DNA from: Solimonas sp966252075
GTDB taxonomy: Bacteria > Pseudomonadota > Gammaproteobacteria > Nevskiales > Nevskiaceae
Length of the DNA stretch: 9,558 nt
NCBI GenBank assembly: GCA_966252075.1
Contig: CBINNP010000136.1
Coordinates: forward strand, 1-9,558
Direction: 5' to 3'
Shown here: piece after piece, positions 6,454 to 9,558 of the stretch
Layout: each line of letters opens with the position of its first letter
Position numbering within the stretch: position 1 is the stretch's first letter
Program-made: the position numbers and the translations under genes
The notes under the pieces: model-generated
Database searches by the model: none
Seen by the model: only the letters and a program-made list of their open reading frames with translations
Told to the model about the DNA's origin: nothing

Positions 6454-7038
6454 TCAGTGCGTCGCGCCGCGCGCCTCGGCCGGATGCGGCTTGTTGTCGC
6501 GACCCAGGGTTTCGAGCAGCGTGCTCAGGTCCTCGGCATGCTCCTCTTCCTTGGCGAGGATCTCTTCCATCATCCTTCGCGTCGTCGGGTCGTTGTTGCC
6601 GAGGTACTGGATGATCTCGCGATAGCTGTCGATGGCGATGCGCTCGGCGACCAGATCTTCTTCGAGCATTTCGACCAGATCCTTGCCCTCGATGTACTCC
6701 GAGTGGCTGCGCGACAGCAGCCCGTCCGGCGACAGATTCGGCTTGCCACCGAGCTGGGTGATCCGCTCGGCGATCTGGTCGGCGTGAGCCTGCTCCTCGG
6801 TGGCGTGTTCGAGAAACTCCGCGGCGATGCCCTTGGAGTGGATGCCGGAAGCGACGTAGTAGTGGAACTTGTAGCGCAGCACGCAGACGATCTCGGTCGC
6901 CAGCGCCTCGTTGAGGATGCGGATCACCGCCTCGCGGTCGGCGCCGTAGCCTTCGGTGACGGCGCCGCGGTCGATGTGTTCGCGCGCGCGGCGACGGATG
7001 GTTTCGATATCGGTGAGAAACGGCTTGGTGTTGCCCAT
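6454..7038 (-). CDS. Bacterioferritin-like diiron protein without haem ligand
   Basis: A 194-residue four-helix ferritin-like protein. All six ferroxidase ligands of bacterioferritin have counterparts: E49, E82 and H85 (in EEQAHAD), E132, then E164 and H167 (in KEEEH). The haem methionine of E. coli bacterioferritin (Met52, directly after the second glutamate) is replaced by Gln83, so haem binding of the usual kind is unlikely. About 30 extra residues precede helix A compared with the 158-residue E. coli protein, and the C-terminus is a short polar tail ending in GATH. The start at 7038 is fixed by AAGGAG at 7045-7050 on the minus strand, seven bases before the ATG; a longer frame to 7200 runs into the neighbouring gene. 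Probable role: iron oxidation and storage or peroxide protection in the cytoplasm. Whether it forms a 24-mer or a smaller assembly is not visible. Confidence 0.9.
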   Translation of the reverse strand: MGNTKPFLTDIETIRRRAREHIDRGAVTEGYGADREAVIRILNEALATEIVCVLRYKFHYYVASGIHSKGIAAEFLEHATEEQAHADQIAERITQLGGKPNLSPDGLLSRSHSEYIEGKDLVEMLEEDLVAERIAIDSYREIIQYLGNNDPTTRRMMEEILAKEEEHAEDLSTLLETLGRDNKPHPAEARGATH

Positions 7039-7060
7039 CGGGCGCTCCTTGCTGTGAGGT

Positions 7061-7080
7061 GACGGGCTTCCCTGCCCGTC
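7061..7080 (-). other. Small hairpin in the leader of the ferritin-like gene
   Basis: GACGGGC, 6-nt loop, GCCCGTC: a perfect 7-bp stem in the 82-nt gap between the hydrolase stop and the ferritin-like start. On the minus strand no T-run follows, so it is not a standard intrinsic terminator. It may weaken read-through or sit in the 5' leader, about 10 nt upstream of the ribosome binding site. Confidence 0.4.
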
Positions 7081-7120
7081 CATCAGCCTGCAGCGCCGCG
7101 ATGAATCGGCCCTGACCGCC

Positions 7121-7780
7121 TCAGCCGCGTCCCTTGAACAAGCGATCGGCGACATAGGGATTGCTGCGCCGCTCCTCACCGAAGGTCGACAGCGGCCCAT
7201 GGCCGGGCACGAACTGGATATCGTCGCCGAGCGGAAACAGGCGCTCGCGGATCGAGCGGATCAGGTCTTCGTGATTGCCGCGCGGGAAATCGCTGCGGCC
7301 GACGCTGCCGGCGAACAGCACGTCGCCGACGAAGGCCAGCTTCGACGGCGCATGGTGGAAGATCACATGCCCCGGCGTATGGCCCGGGCAATGCACGACG
7401 TCGAAGCTCAGCGAGCCCAGCTCCACCCGATCGCCCTGATGCAGCCAGCGCGTCGGCGTGAACGACTCGGCCTGCGGAAAGCCGTAGCGCAGCGCCGCCT
7501 CCGGCAGGCCGTCGATCCAGAACTGATCATCCTCGTGCGGGCCTTCGATCGGCACGCCGAGCTGGCGCGCCAGCGTCGCCACGCCGCTGGCGTGATCGAC
7601 GTGGCCATGCGTGACCAGGAGCTTGTCGACGGTCACACCGTGATGCTGCGCGCGCTCCATCAGTCGCTCGACCTCGCCACCGGCATCGACGAAGGCACCG
7701 CGACCGGTGCTGTCGTCCCAGACCAGCGAGCAGTTCTGCTGGAACGGCGTCACCGGAATGATCTCGCAGCGCAGGCTCAA
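7121..7780 (-). CDS. MBL-fold metallo-hydrolase (glyoxalase II-like, YcbL type)
   Basis: A 219-residue metallo-beta-lactamase-fold protein. The dinuclear metal site is complete: the THGHVDH motif (57-63) gives H58, H60, D62 and H63, CPGHTPGH (131-138) gives H134, GDVLF gives D153 and VPGHGP gives H194. The short length without the C-terminal substrate domain of classical glyoxalase II (GloB, about 250 residues) points to the YcbL type, which hydrolyses thioesters such as S-lactoylglutathione at least weakly. The start is a TTG at 7780 that overlaps the last bases of the upstream channel gene as TTGA; ACGGAG eight bases before it serves as ribosome binding site, and no in-frame ATG lies nearby before the conserved N-terminus MSLRCEIIPVTPFQQN. 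It is cytosolic and translationally coupled to the MscS gene. Confidence 0.92.
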   Translation of the reverse strand: MSLRCEIIPVTPFQQNCSLVWDDSTGRGAFVDAGGEVERLMERAQHHGVTVDKLLVTHGHVDHASGVATLARQLGVPIEGPHEDDQFWIDGLPEAALRYGFPQAESFTPTRWLHQGDRVELGSLSFDVVHCPGHTPGHVIFHHAPSKLAFVGDVLFAGSVGRSDFPRGNHEDLIRSIRERLFPLGDDIQFVPGHGPLSTFGEERRSNPYVADRLFKGRG

Positions 7781-8868
7781 GCGCTGGCTCCGTCTGCATC
7801 GCGGTCCGGCCGTGGCTCCGGCAAGGGCGTGGCCAGATGCAGGGTCCGCGTCGGATAGGCGAAGTCCACGCCGATCTGCTTGAAGGCGCGCACCATCGCC
7901 AGATTGATGGCCTGTTGGGTATCCATATAGCGGTTGAAGTCCGGGTCGAGCATCCAGTAGACGACCTCGAAATCATAAGACGAGTCGCCGAAGCTGGCGA
8001 AGTGTGCGCGATCGAAGCGGACCTGCGGCTGGCCCGTGATGATTTGCTTGACCAGGATCGGCACCTGCTCCAGCTGTTCGGGCGTGGTCGCGTAGAGAAT
8101 GCCGAACTTGAACACCACGCGGCGCTCGCGCATGCGCTTGTAGTTGCGCAGCCGCGACTTGAGCAGATCGCTGTTGCTGAACACCAGTTGCTCGCCGCCC
8201 AGGCTGCGCACGCGCGTGGTCTTGAGTCCGACGTGTTCGACGCTGCCCATGTAGTCGTCGAGGATGATGAAGTCGCCGATCTCGAACGGCTTGTCGATGA
8301 CGATCGACAGTGAGGCAAACAGATCGCCGAGAATGTTCTGCACCGCCAGTGCCACGGCGATGCCGCCGACGCCGAGGCCGGCGACCATCGCCGTCACGTT
8401 GACGCCGAGATTGTCCAGCGCCACCAGCAGCAACAGCGACCACAGGATCAGCTTGCCGATGAAGTTCAGCGCCGACAGGCTGGCCGACTCGGCACCCGTG
8501 GCCTCGCGCGCGCGCTGGCGCGAACGCTCGATCCAGAAATCGAACATCGCCACCAGCCACAGGCCGAGCTGCAGGATCAGCGCCACCGACGCTGCGCCCC
8601 CGGCAATCCGGATCAATCGTTCCGGCAGTTCCAGCGGCTGGATCGCGAACCACAGCGCCGGAATCGCGATCACCGGCAGCCGCGTCCGCTGCAGCGCCGC
8701 GATCACTGAATCATCGAAGCGCGTCGAGGTACGTTCGGCGATCTTGGCCAGGCGTGAGATCGCCAGCTTCTTGATCAGGCTGACGACCAGGACGATGGCG
8801 AGCGCCACCCCCAGGGCGAGCAGCCAGCGTTGCAGCGGATTGCCGAGAAACGAGATTTCAAAATCCAT
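7777..8868 (-). CDS. MscS-family mechanosensitive ion channel
   Basis: A 363-residue small-conductance mechanosensitive channel that opens when membrane tension rises after hypo-osmotic shock. Hydrophobic segments lie at about 14-32, 63-83, 88-110 and 136-152. They are followed by the pore helix and signature GLGVGGIAVALAVQNILGD (164-182) and SIVIDKPFEIGDFI (188-201), which enters the cytoplasmic beta domain, then the alpha/beta vestibule domain to about residue 345. The protein has more N-terminal helices than E. coli MscS (286 residues), like the YnaI-size group. ATG 8868 is preferred; an in-frame GTG at 8877 would add only three residues. No clear Shine-Dalgarno sequence is present for either. 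Its stop overlaps the TTG of the hydrolase gene, so they form one operon; the YchJ-like gene is 97 nt upstream on the same strand. Confidence 0.92.
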   Translation of the reverse strand: MDFEISFLGNPLQRWLLALGVALAIVLVVSLIKKLAISRLAKIAERTSTRFDDSVIAALQRTRLPVIAIPALWFAIQPLELPERLIRIAGGAASVALILQLGLWLVAMFDFWIERSRQRAREATGAESASLSALNFIGKLILWSLLLLVALDNLGVNVTAMVAGLGVGGIAVALAVQNILGDLFASLSIVIDKPFEIGDFIILDDYMGSVEHVGLKTTRVRSLGGEQLVFSNSDLLKSRLRNYKRMRERRVVFKFGILYATTPEQLEQVPILVKQIITGQPQVRFDRAHFASFGDSSYDFEVVYWMLDPDFNRYMDTQQAINLAMVRAFKQIGVDFAYPTRTLHLATPLPEPRPDRDADGASA

Positions 8869-8965
8869 GCATGTCACGCCGGCGCACCACCGGCAGAGCC
8901 TCCGTCGAGTGGGTCGCCGAGTTTAATGATCGCTGGCTGAACGCCAACCAGATGCCGGCGGCGGG

Positions 8966-9379
8966 TCAGCGGCGCGCGTCGATGAAATCGCCGTCGACGT
9001 AATACCAGCGCCCGTCCACGCGTTCGAAGCGGCTGCGCTCATGCACGCGCTGCGCACTGCCGCCACCGAGGGCATGGCGGGCAATGAACTCCACCTCCTC
9101 GCGATCCGGATCGTCGCTGCGGCGATGCGCCAGCACGCGCAGGCCCAGCCAGCGCGTGCGCGCATCCAGGTCCAGCGCTGCGGCGTCGGGCCGTGTGCGC
9201 GGATGCCAAGTGGCCAGCAGGTAATCGCGCAGGCGCAGCACATAGGCACTGTAGCGCGAGCGCATCAGCCTTTCGGCATTGCCGGCAGCGGCGCCCGCGT
9301 GCAGCGGCTCGCAGCATTGCGCGTACCAGGCGCCGGAACCGCAGGGGCAGGCCGCCGCGGGAGCAACATTTACTTTCAT
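8966..9379 (-). CDS. ychJ: YchJ family protein (SEC-C zinc motif plus NTF2-like domain)
   Basis: A 137-residue YchJ/UPF0225-type protein. The N-terminal SEC-C zinc motif is CPCGSGAWYAQCC, ligands C11, C13, C22 and C23. The middle has the family's RLMRSRYSAYVLRLRDYLLATWHP (37-60), and the C-terminal half, with EVEFIARHALGG (95-106) and HERSRFERVDGRWYYVDGD (113-131), is the NTF2-like fold. Function is not established; YchJ proteins are small, cytosolic and metal-binding. The ATG at 9379 begins MKVNVAP, four bases inside the boundary of the repeat element, so the only ribosome-binding candidate, a weak TAGAGA, overlaps the repeat end. It is the first of the minus-strand genes in the window, and any promoter must lie in or beyond the repeat. 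Confidence 0.9.
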   Translation of the reverse strand: MKVNVAPAAACPCGSGAWYAQCCEPLHAGAAAGNAERLMRSRYSAYVLRLRDYLLATWHPRTRPDAAALDLDARTRWLGLRVLAHRRSDDPDREEVEFIARHALGGGSAQRVHERSRFERVDGRWYYVDGDFIDARR

Positions 9380-9383
9380 TCTC

Positions 9384-9558
9384 TAGGGCCTGTTAACGCT
9401 ATGGCCGCCGCTGTGACGGAGACCGTTTTGGCGCAGCGCAAGGAAGGACGAGCGCGGTGTACTGGACGTACACGAGCGAGTTCTGACGCCGCGATGCGCC
9501 AAAACGGTCCCGCCCCTTCGGGGTGCCACCCGCTTTGCGGCCATGCGGCGTTGCTCCT
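9384..9558. repeat. Right copy of dispersed element, with 107-nt structured core
   Basis: This non-coding region runs to the window edge and probably beyond. Its outer end TAGGGCCTGTTAACGC and following bases (9384-9416) match the complement of 47-79, and 9524-9543 match the complement of 27-46. Between them, 9417-9523 is absent from the left copy. That core contains a perfect 15-bp inverted repeat, GACCGTTTTGGCGCA at 9421-9435 with its complement at 9495-9509. It also contains an inner hairpin GTGTAC-N5-GTACAC (9457-9473) and a small hairpin CCCC-TTC-GGGG (9513-9523). No protein of recognisable family is encoded on either strand. The element looks like a MITE or REP-type repeat. The paired TA at the outer edge in both copies would fit a TA-targeting transposase, but the target duplication cannot be tested within the window. 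Confidence 0.8.

Noticed and set aside
7039..7200. Upstream extension of the ferritin-like gene to 7200
   Set aside because: It would overlap the hydrolase's coding end. AAGGAG directly before the ATG at 7038 and family alignment both favour the shorter form.
8869..8965. Possible promoter between the YchJ-like and MscS genes
   Set aside because: A CATTAAACT stretch on the minus strand vaguely resembles a -10, but no -35 at a suitable distance is seen, so no feature was called.
9421..9509. Long inverted repeat read as a transcription terminator or CRISPR-type repeat
   Set aside because: A 59-nt interior and the lack of a T-run argue against an intrinsic terminator, and there is only one unit, so no array. 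It is described as the core of the repeat element instead.

Overview
The window is a compact, GC-rich chromosomal stretch (about two thirds G+C by eye) with eleven confident protein genes, short intergenic gaps and no RNA genes, phage or transposase genes. The gene set (YhaJ-like LysR regulator, AzoR, DoxX, pirin, a DmdC-type long acyl-CoA dehydrogenase, DUF3429, YchJ) and codon use suggest a high-GC gammaproteobacterium, perhaps of the Nevskiales/Xanthomonadales kind. The taxonomic call is an inference from gene content only.

Left block (84-3084): a LysR-type regulator on the minus strand is divergent from a three-gene plus-strand operon: FMN azoreductase, a small DoxX membrane protein, and pirin (a cupin, quercetinase-like). 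The 113-bp divergent region carries a perfect inverted repeat of the LysR T-N11-A kind plus further half-sites. The block reads as a self-contained quinone/electrophile-response locus under its own regulator. The convergent gene that follows encodes a probable alpha/beta-hydrolase lipoprotein; its stop codon is 1 nt from the pirin stop.

Middle (3911-5906): a 143-bp divergent spacer leads to a 598-residue acyl-CoA dehydrogenase with its own strong ribosome binding site, and the gene is closed by a strong hairpin terminator.

Right block (5923-9379), all on the minus strand and read from right to left: YchJ-like SEC-C protein, MscS-type mechanosensitive channel, metallo-beta-lactamase-fold hydrolase (TTG start overlapping the channel's stop), a bacterioferritin-like diiron protein lacking the haem methionine, and a DUF3429 membrane protein. 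A long hairpin separates the last two.

Both ends of the window carry copies of one repeat in inverted orientation relative to each other (27-79 and 9384-9543). They share a terminus of the form TAGGGYCTGTTAACGC. The right copy contains an extra 107-nt segment with a perfect 15-bp inverted repeat and inner hairpins, which the left copy precisely lacks. This non-coding, MITE- or REP-like element is the least explained part of the window. It abuts the LysR stop codon on one side and the YchJ start codon on the other.
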